59,677 bases of DNA, from contig CACZBK010000025.1 in the NCBI GenBank assembly GCA_902779395.1, positions 1-59,677 of the forward strand, written 5' to 3'. Both the position numbers and the translations under genes were made by a program. The notes beneath the pieces were generated by a model. It saw only the letters and a list, made by a program, of their open reading frames with translations. It ran no database searches and was not told the DNA's origin. The DNA comes from an uncultured Lachnospiraceae bacterium (GTDB lineage: Bacteria > Bacillota > Clostridia > Lachnospirales > Lachnospiraceae). Shown here piece by piece: positions 44,095 through 52,628 of the stretch. Position 1 is the first letter of the stretch. Each line of letters opens with the position of its first letter.

Positions 44095-47007
44095 ATGCCG
44101 TCGCTTATACTTGAATTGTCAAAATATATTTTTATCCTGATCATGGGTGTATATATGGGACTTACTTTTATCGCTCTCAGAAAAAAGGACGATGATTTCC
44201 GGAAAGCCATATATTATTTCATGGAGATACTTACCATTATCTTTTATCTTCTTGGTATCGCTGATCTTGTGCTCAAATACCTGGAAAAGAATGATTATGA
44301 GATGGTGAGACAGCTGGCGATGCTGGCGATCATGGAATTCGGGCTTCTTATAGTCCTGCCTTTGATAATGAGGATAGTATACAGGGATGTGAACAATCTG
44401 CTTTTATGCCAGATGGAAATGCTTATGGCGATAGGTTTTATCATGCTGGCAAGGCTCAATTGCGCACATGCGAGAAGGCAGTTTTTTATCATCGCCGGTT
44501 CATCCGTTATGTTTTTGATCATACCGGTACTTGTAAAAAAACTTACCTTCCTGAAGAAGCTTACCTGGGTTTATGCGGGCGTCGGTATCGTCGGGCTTTT
44601 AACGGTCCTTATCGCAGGTAATGTCATCAACGGATCAAAACTGAATTTCAATGTTTTCGGTCTTATATTCCAGCCTTCGGAAATGATAAAGCTGATGTTT
44701 GCTTTTTTTGTAGCGGGGCTGCTGTCTAAATCTGCTGAATTCAAAAATATCCTTTTATCGGCTGCGGTTGCCGCGATACATGTGCTGATCCTTGTAGCCT
44801 CTAAAGACCTGGGCAGCGCGCTGATATACTTTATCATGTATGTGGCAATGGTCTATGTTGCTTCGGGAAAGAAGCGCTATCTGCTGGCCGGGATACTTGG
44901 CGGGATACTCGCCGCTATAATGGCATATATATTATTCTCCCATGTGAAACTCCGTGTACAGATATGGCTTGATCCTTTTAAAGATCCGGATAACAAAGGC
45001 TATCAGCTTACTCAGTCGCTTTTCGGGATATCTACCGGAGGGTGGTTTGGAATGGGGCTCGGTCACGGTGCACCCGGGGTAATACCTTTCGTTGAAGCTG
45101 ATTTTATCTTTTCGGCTGTTGCGGAAGATCTTGGAGTGCTGTTCGGAATGCTTCTTATCCTTTTGTGCCTGAGTATCCTTTTGGGCGGATTTGTGATGGC
45201 CGTAAGGGTAAAAGACGGCTTTTACAGGCTGGTCGCAGTAGGGCTTACGGTATGCTACGGAGTACAGGTGATACTGACTATCGGAGGAGGGACCGGATTT
45301 ATCCCTTTAACGGGAGTGACCCTTCCGCTTATATCCAACGGAGGGACATCCGCCCTCATAACTATCGCGCTCTTCGGGATCCTTCAGGGGATCTATATGA
45401 TAAGGATGGAAGAATATGATGCGGATGAAGAAGAACGCGAAAAATACGATGAAAAACTTGAGATCTGGGAAAGGAAAAGAAATAAGCTGCTTGATGAGGG
45501 TTATTCCGAGAAGGTGATAGAAAGAAAAGAAGCCGAGTTTTTTGCCGAAGAAGATGAGCGTGATGAAGAAAGAGAGCCGCTCCTTATACTGAAGAGAAAA
45601 CAGGACAGGTGTATTTTTGTGAACGGGCTGATCTATTCTGCGGTTTTTCTGCTGATGTTTGCGAATATAGTGAGGTTTATTTTTGTCAAGGGTGATACGG
45701 CCATGGTCAATTCCTATAACCAGAAGCGAATGGCTATACTTGAACAGGATAACTTAAGGGGCCGGGTAATAGCTAAAGACGGGACTGTACTGGCTTACAG
45801 TGATAAAAACAGTAAAGGTGAGAGTGTGCGGCACTATCCGTATAATGAATTATATGCACATACTGTCGGATTTGCGACTAACGGCGGCCTGGGGATAGAG
45901 CGTATGATGCAGAAATATCTGATCACCTCCGATGTCTCGCTGGCTGTTAAGATGGAAGATGATCTTAATATGCGCCCTCATGAAGGTAATAATGTCTATA
46001 CTACGATCGATCCGGTTCTTACTCAGACCGCCTTTGATGCGCTTGGAAGCTACCGCGGAGCGGCAGTCGTGACCGAGGCGAAGTCCGGGAGGATACTGGC
46101 AATGGTCTCTAAACCCGGTTTTGATCCCAATGAGATCGATATTATCTGGGATGATCTGCTTGAAGATGATGAGAGCGGAAAGATGGTGAACAGAGCTGCC
46201 CAGGGGCAATATCCTCCGGGATCTACCTTTAAGATACTGACGGCACTTGAATACATAAGAGAATACCCGGACACATATAAGGATTATGATTATGTATGCA
46301 CGGGCCGCTTTACCAACAGCGAAGGAGATTCGATACAGTGCTATCACGGCAGTGTGCACGGAGAAGTCGATCTTGAAGATTCGTTTGCAAAATCCTGTAA
46401 CTCTTCGTTTGCCAATATGGCACTTTTGCTTGACAGGAATAAATTTGCATATTCCCTGCTTGATATGGGCTTCAATAAGGAAATGGATCTGCAGATAGAT
46501 ACCAATTTCAGCAAGATCAGCATACGCAGTGACCTTACCGATGAAAAGCTCATGCAGACTGCGATAGGTCAGGCAGAGACAGTGATGAGTCCTCTGCATC
46601 TGAATATGATCACCCAGACTATAGCCAATGGCGGGGTTATGATGAAGCCTTATATCGTGGAAAAAGTATCTGCCGCAGACGGTGGTGTGCTGAAGCGTTA
46701 TTCTCCGGAAAAATACGGTCCTTCCATCAGCACGGAGGAAGTGGAGATAATGACCGGTCTGATGAAAGCGGTGGTCGATCACGGTACTGCTACCAGGCTT
46801 AAGGATCTGCCTTTTACCGTTGCGGGAAAGACCGGATCCGCTGAATTTTCAAACAATAAACAGCAGTCGCACGCCTGGTTTACCGGGTTTGCGCCCGCGG
46901 ATGACCCGCAGATAGTAGTGACCGTAGTGCTTGAGAACGCAGGAAGCGGCGGAGAGATGGCAGCGCCTGTGGCGGGCAAACTGTTTACGGCTTATTTTTC
47001 TGAATGA
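44095..47007 (+). CDS. FtsW/RodA-type SEDS glycosyltransferase fused to a class B penicillin-binding protein
   Basis: 970 residues in one uninterrupted frame. Residues 1-440 are a SEDS polymerase with about ten transmembrane helices. The family marks are FQPSEMIKLMFAFF, STGGWFGMGLGHG and EADFIFSAVAEDLG (Asp conserved), and LPLISNGGTSAL. A charged cytoplasmic linker (about 443-500, Glu/Lys/Arg-rich) leads to a further transmembrane helix (about 508-528). An outer transpeptidase follows, with a short pedestal (NLRGRVIAKDGTVLAYS) and catalytic motifs SxxK 710-713 (STFK), SxN 767-769 (SCN) and KTG 912-914. Both catalytic sites look intact. It polymerises and crosslinks peptidoglycan in one chain; normally these are two proteins. 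It starts 3 bases after the U32 gene. Confidence 0.92.
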   Translation: MPSLILELSKYIFILIMGVYMGLTFIALRKKDDDFRKAIYYFMEILTIIFYLLGIADLVLKYLEKNDYEMVRQLAMLAIMEFGLLIVLPLIMRIVYRDVNNLLLCQMEMLMAIGFIMLARLNCAHARRQFFIIAGSSVMFLIIPVLVKKLTFLKKLTWVYAGVGIVGLLTVLIAGNVINGSKLNFNVFGLIFQPSEMIKLMFAFFVAGLLSKSAEFKNILLSAAVAAIHVLILVASKDLGSALIYFIMYVAMVYVASGKKRYLLAGILGGILAAIMAYILFSHVKLRVQIWLDPFKDPDNKGYQLTQSLFGISTGGWFGMGLGHGAPGVIPFVEADFIFSAVAEDLGVLFGMLLILLCLSILLGGFVMAVRVKDGFYRLVAVGLTVCYGVQVILTIGGGTGFIPLTGVTLPLISNGGTSALITIALFGILQGIYMIRMEEYDADEEEREKYDEKLEIWERKRNKLLDEGYSEKVIERKEAEFFAEEDERDEEREPLLILKRKQDRCIFVNGLIYSAVFLLMFANIVRFIFVKGDTAMVNSYNQKRMAILEQDNLRGRVIAKDGTVLAYSDKNSKGESVRHYPYNELYAHTVGFATNGGLGIERMMQKYLITSDVSLAVKMEDDLNMRPHEGNNVYTTIDPVLTQTAFDALGSYRGAAVVTEAKSGRILAMVSKPGFDPNEIDIIWDDLLEDDESGKMVNRAAQGQYPPGSTFKILTALEYIREYPDTYKDYDYVCTGRFTNSEGDSIQCYHGSVHGEVDLEDSFAKSCNSSFANMALLLDRNKFAYSLLDMGFNKEMDLQIDTNFSKISIRSDLTDEKLMQTAIGQAETVMSPLHLNMITQTIANGGVMMKPYIVEKVSAADGGVLKRYSPEKYGPSISTEEVEIMTGLMKAVVDHGTATRLKDLPFTVAGKTGSAEFSNNKQQSHAWFTGFAPADDPQIVVTVVLENAGSGGEMAAPVAGKLFTAYFSE

Positions 47008-47046
47008 GACGGAACTTACAAGCTTTACATAATTACCAAAATCATA

Positions 47047-47075
47047 TTCACAAATCGCGGTATATATGGTAATAT
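47047..47075 (+). promoter_or_regulatory. Promoter of the phosphoribosyltransferase gene
   Basis: TTCACA (47047-47052), 17-base spacer, TAATAT (47070-47075) with TG at 47067-47068 (extended -10), about 33 bases before the ATG. Confidence 0.6.
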
Positions 47076-47107
47076 ATAACAAAATAAATGTATAAAGGGG
47101 GTTATTT

Positions 47108-47746
47108 ATGCAGGATTATAAGAAAATCGATTATGCAAAGAATAAGGATGTAGTATTGCGTTACGTTCCCGGGCATTTTATCACACCCAATTCCCATGTT
47201 AATTATTATATGGATCTGAGTGATATGAAGGCCAGACAGCGCGAGGCGAGAGCTACCGGAGAAGAGCTTGCGGAGCTTTATCTGGCATCTGAAGTGATCG
47301 ATACGATACTTTGCTTAAACGGTATGGAAGTTGTGGGAAGCTATCTTGCGAACAAACTCACTAAGGCAGGTATAATCTCGGCAAATTCTCATAAGACCAT
47401 GTATATTACCAGCCCCGAATATAATACGAGCGGACAGATGATGTTCCGTGAAAATATCGTACATATGGTAAAGGGAAAGAAAGTACTGGTGCTGATAGAC
47501 GCAGCCACAACCGGCGGTACCTTAAAGAGTGCACTGGGAACTCTTAAGTTCTATCAGGGCAGTGTGGTAGGCATCGCTGCCATATATTCTGTAGCCAAAG
47601 CTATCGACGGTATAGAGATCCGTTCTCTGTATTCGCTAAGGGATCTGCCCGATTACGCAAGCTTTACCGCTGAGGATTGCCCTCTGTGCAAGGCGGGCGC
47701 TCCTGTGGATGCGATCTGTAACGGCTTTGGATATTCAACTTTGTGA
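47108..47746 (+). CDS. Type I phosphoribosyltransferase-like protein
   Basis: 212 residues. The PRPP-binding loop VLVLIDAATTGGTLKSA (about 123-139) resembles the orotate phosphoribosyltransferase motif, and GMEVVGSYLANKL resembles its N-terminal phosphate loop region. The C-terminus has a CPLCKAG pair of cysteines that could bind metal. It probably transfers ribose-phosphate or binds PRPP or a nucleotide as a regulator. The substrate is not known, and pyrimidine genes are absent nearby. Transcribed from its own promoter, RBS AAAGGGGG. Confidence 0.75.
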   Translation: MQDYKKIDYAKNKDVVLRYVPGHFITPNSHVNYYMDLSDMKARQREARATGEELAELYLASEVIDTILCLNGMEVVGSYLANKLTKAGIISANSHKTMYITSPEYNTSGQMMFRENIVHMVKGKKVLVLIDAATTGGTLKSALGTLKFYQGSVVGIAAIYSVAKAIDGIEIRSLYSLRDLPDYASFTAEDCPLCKAGAPVDAICNGFGYSTL

Positions 47747-47814
47747 TTTTTTGAATCTGTGATTATTTCGTAAAAAATATAATATTACGCTTGGCGGGTT
47801 ATTTGAGTTTTGTG

Positions 47815-47833
47815 TTTGTGAAAAATTCACAAA
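47815..47833. promoter_or_regulatory. Perfect palindrome upstream of the EF-G paralogue, Rex/CRP-like
   Basis: TTTGTGAA-AAA-TTCACAAA, 8-base arms with a 3-base centre, 40 bases before the ATG and about 30 bases downstream of a TATAAT box (47778-47783). The arms match the Rex half-site TTGTGAA, but the centre is one base shorter than the usual four. Confidence 0.45.
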
Positions 47834-47872
47834 AAGCCGGCGCTAAATTTAAAAAATCGGAGGTTACGCTTT

Positions 47873-49966
47873 ATGAACGTCTACACAACGGACAAGATCA
47901 GGAACGTGGTACTTTTAGGGCACAGCGGGGCCGGAAAGACTGCTCTGGCTGAATCGATGGCATATCTTGCAGGCCTTACTTCCCGTATGGGAAAGGCTGA
48001 AGATAAGAATACCATTTCCGATTACGGCAAGGAGGAGCAGAAGCGTCTTATTTCCATCTCCACATCCGTGATCCCCATGGAATGGGAGGGAGCAAAGATC
48101 AATATTCTGGACGCTCCCGGTATGTTTGACTTTGTAGGCGAGGCAGAAGAGGCTGCTGCCGCTGCAGATGCCGCCGTTATAGTTGTTTCCGGTAAAGCCG
48201 GAGTGGAAGTCGGAACCGAGCGTGCATGGGATCTCTGTGAGAAGAATAAACTTCCCAGAATGTTCTATGTTACCGATATGGATGTTGATAATGCATCCTT
48301 TAAGAATGTTGTCGATGCGCTTACCGAAAAATACGGAAAGCAGATAGCCCCTCTTCATTTCCCTATCCGTGAGAATGAGAAATTCGTAGGTTATGTTAAT
48401 GTCATCAGCCAGAAGGCGCAGAAGTGGCAGGGAAAAGAAGTCGTAGATATGGATATGCCCGATTACAGTAAGGATTATCTGGCTACATATCATGATTCGC
48501 TTATGGAAGCTGTTGCTGAGACCAGCGAGGATATGATGGACCGTTACTTTAACGGTGAGACTTTCTCCGAGGATGAGATACGAGCAGCTCTTCGTAAGTC
48601 TGTAAACACCTGTGATATCTTCCCTATATCCATGGGTTCGAACACACTCTGTCAGGGTACATACGCGCTTATGGATGATATTGTTAAGCTGATGCCTTCA
48701 CCTCTTGATAAAAAGGTGGCAGGTATCTCTCTGAAGAATAATGAGATATTCCAGGCTGATTATGATTTCTCAAAGGCAAAGAGTGCATATATCTGGAAGA
48801 CCATAGTAGATCCTTTCATCGGCAAGTATTCACTGATAAAAGTCATGAGCGGTGTGTTCAAGCCGGATGATATGATATATAACAAAGATAAGGATATTGA
48901 AGAGAAAGTATCCAAGCTTTATATACTTACCGGCGGAAAAGCATCGGAAGTCAGGGAGCTTCATGCGGGCGATATCGGAGCTCTGGCTAAACTGACTGCA
49001 GCCCGTACCGGAAACACCCTTTCAACAAAGGCAAATGTTATAGAGTATGGTAAAACTGAGCTGAGTAAGCCTTATACTTATATGAGATATAAGGCTGTCA
49101 ACAAAGGGGATATTGATAAACTGTCCCAGGCACTGCAGAAGATGAGTCACGAAGATCAGACCATAAAGATAGTAAATGACGGAGAAAACCGCCAGACTCT
49201 GCTTTACGGTATGGGCGACCAGCATCTCGATGTTATAGCTTCCAGGCTTAAGGATGAGTATAAAGTAGAGATAGAACTTGTTAAACCCAAGATCGCATAT
49301 AAAGAGACCATCAAGAAAAAATCGGATGTTGAATATAAGTACAAAAAACAGTCCGGCGGACATGGTCAGTACGGACATGTTAAGATGCGCTTCGAGCCCA
49401 GCGGTGATCTGGAGACTCCGTATGTTTTTGAACAGGAAGTCGTAGGCGGTGCCGTTCCCAAGAATTACTTCCCTGCAGTAGAAAAAGGCATGCAGGAATC
49501 TGTTATCAAGGGGCCTTTGGCAGCTTATCCTGTTGTTGGCGTAAAAGGTATTCTGTATGACGGATCCTATCATCCTGTTGATTCTTCGGAAATGGCATTT
49601 AAGACTGCTGCCATACAGGCTTTCAAGAAGGGCTTCATGGAAGCAGGCCCTGTGCTCCTTGAGCCTATAGCAAGCCTTAAGGTAACGGTGCCCGATAATT
49701 TCACCGGTGATATCATGGGTGATCTTAATAAGAGACGAGGACGCGTTCTTGGCATGAATCCCGTCGGGGCAGGCAAAACGGTAGTTGAAGCTGAGATCCC
49801 CATGAGCTGTCTGTTCGGATATAACACGGATCTGAGATCAATGACCGGCGGCAGAGGCGATTACAGCTATGAATTTGTCCGTTATGAGCAGGCGCCTTCG
49901 GATGTTCAGGAGAAGGAAGTTGCTGCAAGGGCAGAGGCTGTAGCAGAGAATAATAAAGAAGAGTGA
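47873..49966 (+). CDS. Elongation factor G-like GTPase (FusA2-type paralogue)
   Basis: 697 residues with the full EF-G domain order. G1 is GHSGAGKT (P-loop). G2 is weak (KRLISISTSV). G3 is DAPGMFDFVGE, with Met where EF-G has the catalytic His (DTPGH). The G4 position reads TDMD instead of NKMD, so guanine binding may differ. Domain IV tip text KKQSGGHGQYGHVKMRF and PVVGVKGILYDGSYHPVDSSE is conserved, so ribosome binding is plausible. It is not the main EF-G of the rpsL-rpsG-fusA-tuf operon. Such paralogues act in ribosome rescue or recycling, or have lost GTP dependence; the role here is unknown. RBS CGGAGGTTA. A strong terminator follows. Confidence 0.88.
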   Translation: MNVYTTDKIRNVVLLGHSGAGKTALAESMAYLAGLTSRMGKAEDKNTISDYGKEEQKRLISISTSVIPMEWEGAKINILDAPGMFDFVGEAEEAAAAADAAVIVVSGKAGVEVGTERAWDLCEKNKLPRMFYVTDMDVDNASFKNVVDALTEKYGKQIAPLHFPIRENEKFVGYVNVISQKAQKWQGKEVVDMDMPDYSKDYLATYHDSLMEAVAETSEDMMDRYFNGETFSEDEIRAALRKSVNTCDIFPISMGSNTLCQGTYALMDDIVKLMPSPLDKKVAGISLKNNEIFQADYDFSKAKSAYIWKTIVDPFIGKYSLIKVMSGVFKPDDMIYNKDKDIEEKVSKLYILTGGKASEVRELHAGDIGALAKLTAARTGNTLSTKANVIEYGKTELSKPYTYMRYKAVNKGDIDKLSQALQKMSHEDQTIKIVNDGENRQTLLYGMGDQHLDVIASRLKDEYKVEIELVKPKIAYKETIKKKSDVEYKYKKQSGGHGQYGHVKMRFEPSGDLETPYVFEQEVVGGAVPKNYFPAVEKGMQESVIKGPLAAYPVVGVKGILYDGSYHPVDSSEMAFKTAAIQAFKKGFMEAGPVLLEPIASLKVTVPDNFTGDIMGDLNKRRGRVLGMNPVGAGKTVVEAEIPMSCLFGYNTDLRSMTGGRGDYSYEFVRYEQAPSDVQEKEVAARAEAVAENNKEE

Positions 49967-50024
49967 TGATATTCTCCGGTACTATGATGAATAGTTATAT
50001 CAGTTAAGAAGAACTGAGGTTTTT

Positions 50025-50057
50025 AAAAACAGCGGTTGTAAAAGACCGCTGTTTTTT
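50025..50057 (+). terminator. Intrinsic terminator immediately before the diguanylate cyclase RBS
   Basis: AAAAACAGCGGT (50025-50036) is perfectly complementary to ACCGCTGTTTTT (50045-50056) around TGTAAAAG. The T run touches the RBS (AGGAG 50061-50065) of the next gene. Confidence 0.85.
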
Positions 50058-50071
50058 GAAAGGAGTATCCC

Positions 50072-52009
50072 GTGAAGGAGCGAAAAAGAATAGCGTTATT
50101 TGCTGCATTTCCTGAAATGGTTCATGTAAGAAGGATATTGGAAGGCATATTATCGCGATGCGAAGCTTATGATTATGATCTTTGCGTATTTGCTTCCAGT
50201 ACACATCTTTCTTTTCCGCATGACTATTATATGAGGGGAGAGACTAATATCTATGAGCTGGCTGATATCGGCAGCTTTGATGCTGTTATAGTGGATCACG
50301 GCTCTTTAACGGGAGATAAAGATGATAAAACCCTTAAAAGGCTTATAGAAAGGCTTGCTGAATATCCGGAAATACCAAAATGCTCGCTTGAGATGTCACT
50401 TGACGGAATGAAGCTGATCAAAAAAGATAATGAGAATGTTTTCAGGGAAATGGTCCGCCATGTGATAGAAAAGCATGGCAGAAAAAGACTTTGTATCCTT
50501 ACAGGGCCTGAGGATAATGAGGTGGCGGTGGAACGGCTTAATATCTTTCTTGACGAGATTGAAAAGCATGGTCTCAGTGTTCTGCCGGAACATATCTGTT
50601 ACGGTGATTTCTGGTATTTCGGTGGTGACGGCCTGGCCCGCAAGATCATGAGCGGTGAAATATCCATGCCGGATGCTGTAATATGTGCCAGCGACTGTCT
50701 GGCGATAGGCCTTGTGGACCGTCTGCTCAAGGGCAGTATCAGAGTGCCGGAAGATATTGCTGTCATAAGTTATGATGCGTCCGATGAGGGAGCGATCAAT
50801 CAGAATACCATAAGTTCATATGATACCGGCGAAGAGATCATGGGTATAGAGGCGATCGATTATCTCAGGAGCGTTCTGGAACCCGGAGAGGAGATCCTGC
50901 CGGTGGAAAAGAATCTTTCCGTGCAGTTTCATCCCGGTGCCAGCTGCGGATGCGAGACCGATCCGTCTTATGCTATGAAGCGTTTCAGGGATTCCTTATA
51001 TATCAGTTCATACAATCATGCTGATGAGGATATTATCGATCACGTTAATATCGGTGCTCTTATGGAGAGTTATGCGCAGGAGGATTTTACCGCTTCCGGA
51101 TCCTTAAAGGAATGCTTTAAGAATATAGCTGTGCACATTGGTCTGATAAGACCCTATCAGGATTTTTATCTCTGCCTTAAGGAAAACTGGCTCGATATGT
51201 CTGATGAGGTGTATGAAGGCTATCCTGAGCGGATGCGTATTTATGTTGCCAGTTCATGCACGGGAGATGAGTGCTTTTTCGGAGAAGAAAAGTCATTTGT
51301 TTTTGACACTAAACTGATGATCCCCAAACTGTTTGAGCCACGCGAAAAAGCATCGGTTTTCTATTTCTCGCCGGTTCATTTTGACGGAGCTCTCCTGGGG
51401 TATGCGGTATTGCTCAGATCACTTTCAATGAGGCCTACTTTTAATATCGTCTATCGCAACTGGCTGAGATATATCAATAATGCACTTGAACTGGTACGTT
51501 CCAAGGAACGTTTAAAAACATTGTCCGTACGCGATCAGATGACCGGCGCGCTTAACCGCAGAGGTATGTATGAAGAGTATAATAATATGCTGGCTAACGC
51601 AAAAGAAGGGGATGCCCTGTTTGTCGGTGTGCTCGATATGGACGGGCTGAAATACATAAATGATACATTCGGGCACAGTGAAGGTGATGAAGGGATCAAA
51701 GGTCTTTGTTCGGTGATAAGTTCCCTGACCCGCGATAACGAGATCTGTGTACGAAGCGGCGGAGATGAATTTTATATTATCGGTATAGGTAAATACACCA
51801 GGGCTGATGAAGCGTTAAGGTCTGTTGAATTTACTGATGCTGTTGCAAAAAAATCGCTGAGCATGAATAAACCTTATAACCTTTCGGCCAGTATAGGATG
51901 TCTGGCATTTCCGGATCATAAAAAGATAAGCCTTGATCTGGCGCTCAGTGAAGCCGATGAAAAAATGTATAATTACAAGATGAAGCATCGCAGACACAGG
52001 AGCGTTTAG
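50072..52009 (+). CDS. Diguanylate cyclase with LacI-type ligand-binding sensor (soluble)
   Basis: 645 residues from GTG 50072 (RBS AAAGGAG, 6 bases away). The N-terminal 270 residues resemble the effector domain of LacI/periplasmic-binding regulators (VICASDCLAIGLVDRLL, VPEDIAVISYDAS, NTISSYDTGEEIMGIEAIDYL) without a helix-turn-helix, signal peptide or membrane helix. A linker (about 290-480) has a Cys-rich start (ASCGCE) and a possible GAF-like region. The C-terminal GGDEF domain (about 485-645) has RDQMTGALNRRGMYEE and an intact RSGGDEF, so it should make cyclic di-GMP. The inhibitory site upstream reads RDNE rather than RxxD. No EAL domain. A terminator abuts its RBS. Confidence 0.87.
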   Translation: MKERKRIALFAAFPEMVHVRRILEGILSRCEAYDYDLCVFASSTHLSFPHDYYMRGETNIYELADIGSFDAVIVDHGSLTGDKDDKTLKRLIERLAEYPEIPKCSLEMSLDGMKLIKKDNENVFREMVRHVIEKHGRKRLCILTGPEDNEVAVERLNIFLDEIEKHGLSVLPEHICYGDFWYFGGDGLARKIMSGEISMPDAVICASDCLAIGLVDRLLKGSIRVPEDIAVISYDASDEGAINQNTISSYDTGEEIMGIEAIDYLRSVLEPGEEILPVEKNLSVQFHPGASCGCETDPSYAMKRFRDSLYISSYNHADEDIIDHVNIGALMESYAQEDFTASGSLKECFKNIAVHIGLIRPYQDFYLCLKENWLDMSDEVYEGYPERMRIYVASSCTGDECFFGEEKSFVFDTKLMIPKLFEPREKASVFYFSPVHFDGALLGYAVLLRSLSMRPTFNIVYRNWLRYINNALELVRSKERLKTLSVRDQMTGALNRRGMYEEYNNMLANAKEGDALFVGVLDMDGLKYINDTFGHSEGDEGIKGLCSVISSLTRDNEICVRSGGDEFYIIGIGKYTRADEALRSVEFTDAVAKKSLSMNKPYNLSASIGCLAFPDHKKISLDLALSEADEKMYNYKMKHRRHRSV

Positions 52010-52043
52010 TTAAAAAACTATAGCCATATTTAAGGAGCTTTAT

Positions 52044-52628
52044 ATGGGCAGATTTTGCAGAAAATGCGGAAAAGAAGTAAGACAGGGTGCGCAGTTTTGC
52101 AGAAACTGCGGTGAGAAAATTCGTTTGACGCCGGTATCGTCAATGCCATCAGCACAGATGCCGGCTTCATCATCCGGGCCTGTTTCCGGTCCGGTTTCAC
52201 GATCACAGATGAATATGACCATGCAGATGCAGCAGCAGATAAATGCAAACAGACAAGCAGCTGCTGTACCGGCAAAAGACAGGGACCCTTTCGGGGCCTT
52301 CAGAGTGTTGCTCGTTATGATCTGCCTGGCGCTTATCATAACTGGTGTTATATTTATACCCGGGAATATCCGTGCAGCCCGTGCAGGCAGGATAAGTACC
52401 GACGGATTTGTGACTTCGGTAAGCGGCGAATCAGATTCTGACGGTGCGGTGCTAGAAAAAGGAGACAGGTCTCTTACGGATGAGCAGAGAGAAGCATATG
52501 CAGAAATAAATATGCGTCAGGACAGCAGTGCAGCTGCAGAAGAAGTGACCTCAGAGAGTATGCATGATTGCAGCAGGCGCTATGACGATGATGAAGGCTG
52601 GGTAGAAGTAAAGGAGGATGAGGAATGA
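52044..52628 (+). CDS. Zinc-ribbon protein with one transmembrane helix
   Basis: 194 residues. The N-terminal zinc ribbon CRKCGKEV...FCRNCGEKI supplies four cysteines. A Ser/Pro/Met/Gln-rich linker (about 32-75) leads to a transmembrane helix (about 88-108, VLLVMICLALIITGVIFIPG) and an acidic C-terminal region outside the cell. The zinc ribbon would be cytoplasmic. No enzymatic motif. Its stop overlaps the start of the HELFH protein gene (ATGA), and a second protein of the same design lies beyond it. Family function unknown. Confidence 0.75.
   Translation: MGRFCRKCGKEVRQGAQFCRNCGEKIRLTPVSSMPSAQMPASSSGPVSGPVSRSQMNMTMQMQQQINANRQAAAVPAKDRDPFGAFRVLLVMICLALIITGVIFIPGNIRAARAGRISTDGFVTSVSGESDSDGAVLEKGDRSLTDEQREAYAEINMRQDSSAAAEEVTSESMHDCSRRYDDDEGWVEVKEDEE

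Noticed and set aside
45850-46782. 310-residue minus-strand open frame
   Set aside because: Antisense to the PBP half of the fusion, whose catalytic motifs are in the plus frame.
44095-47007. Two genes merged by a sequencing error
   Set aside because: The frame is continuous through a sensible charged linker and a membrane helix that the PBP needs as its anchor, and no RBS or start is evident at the junction.
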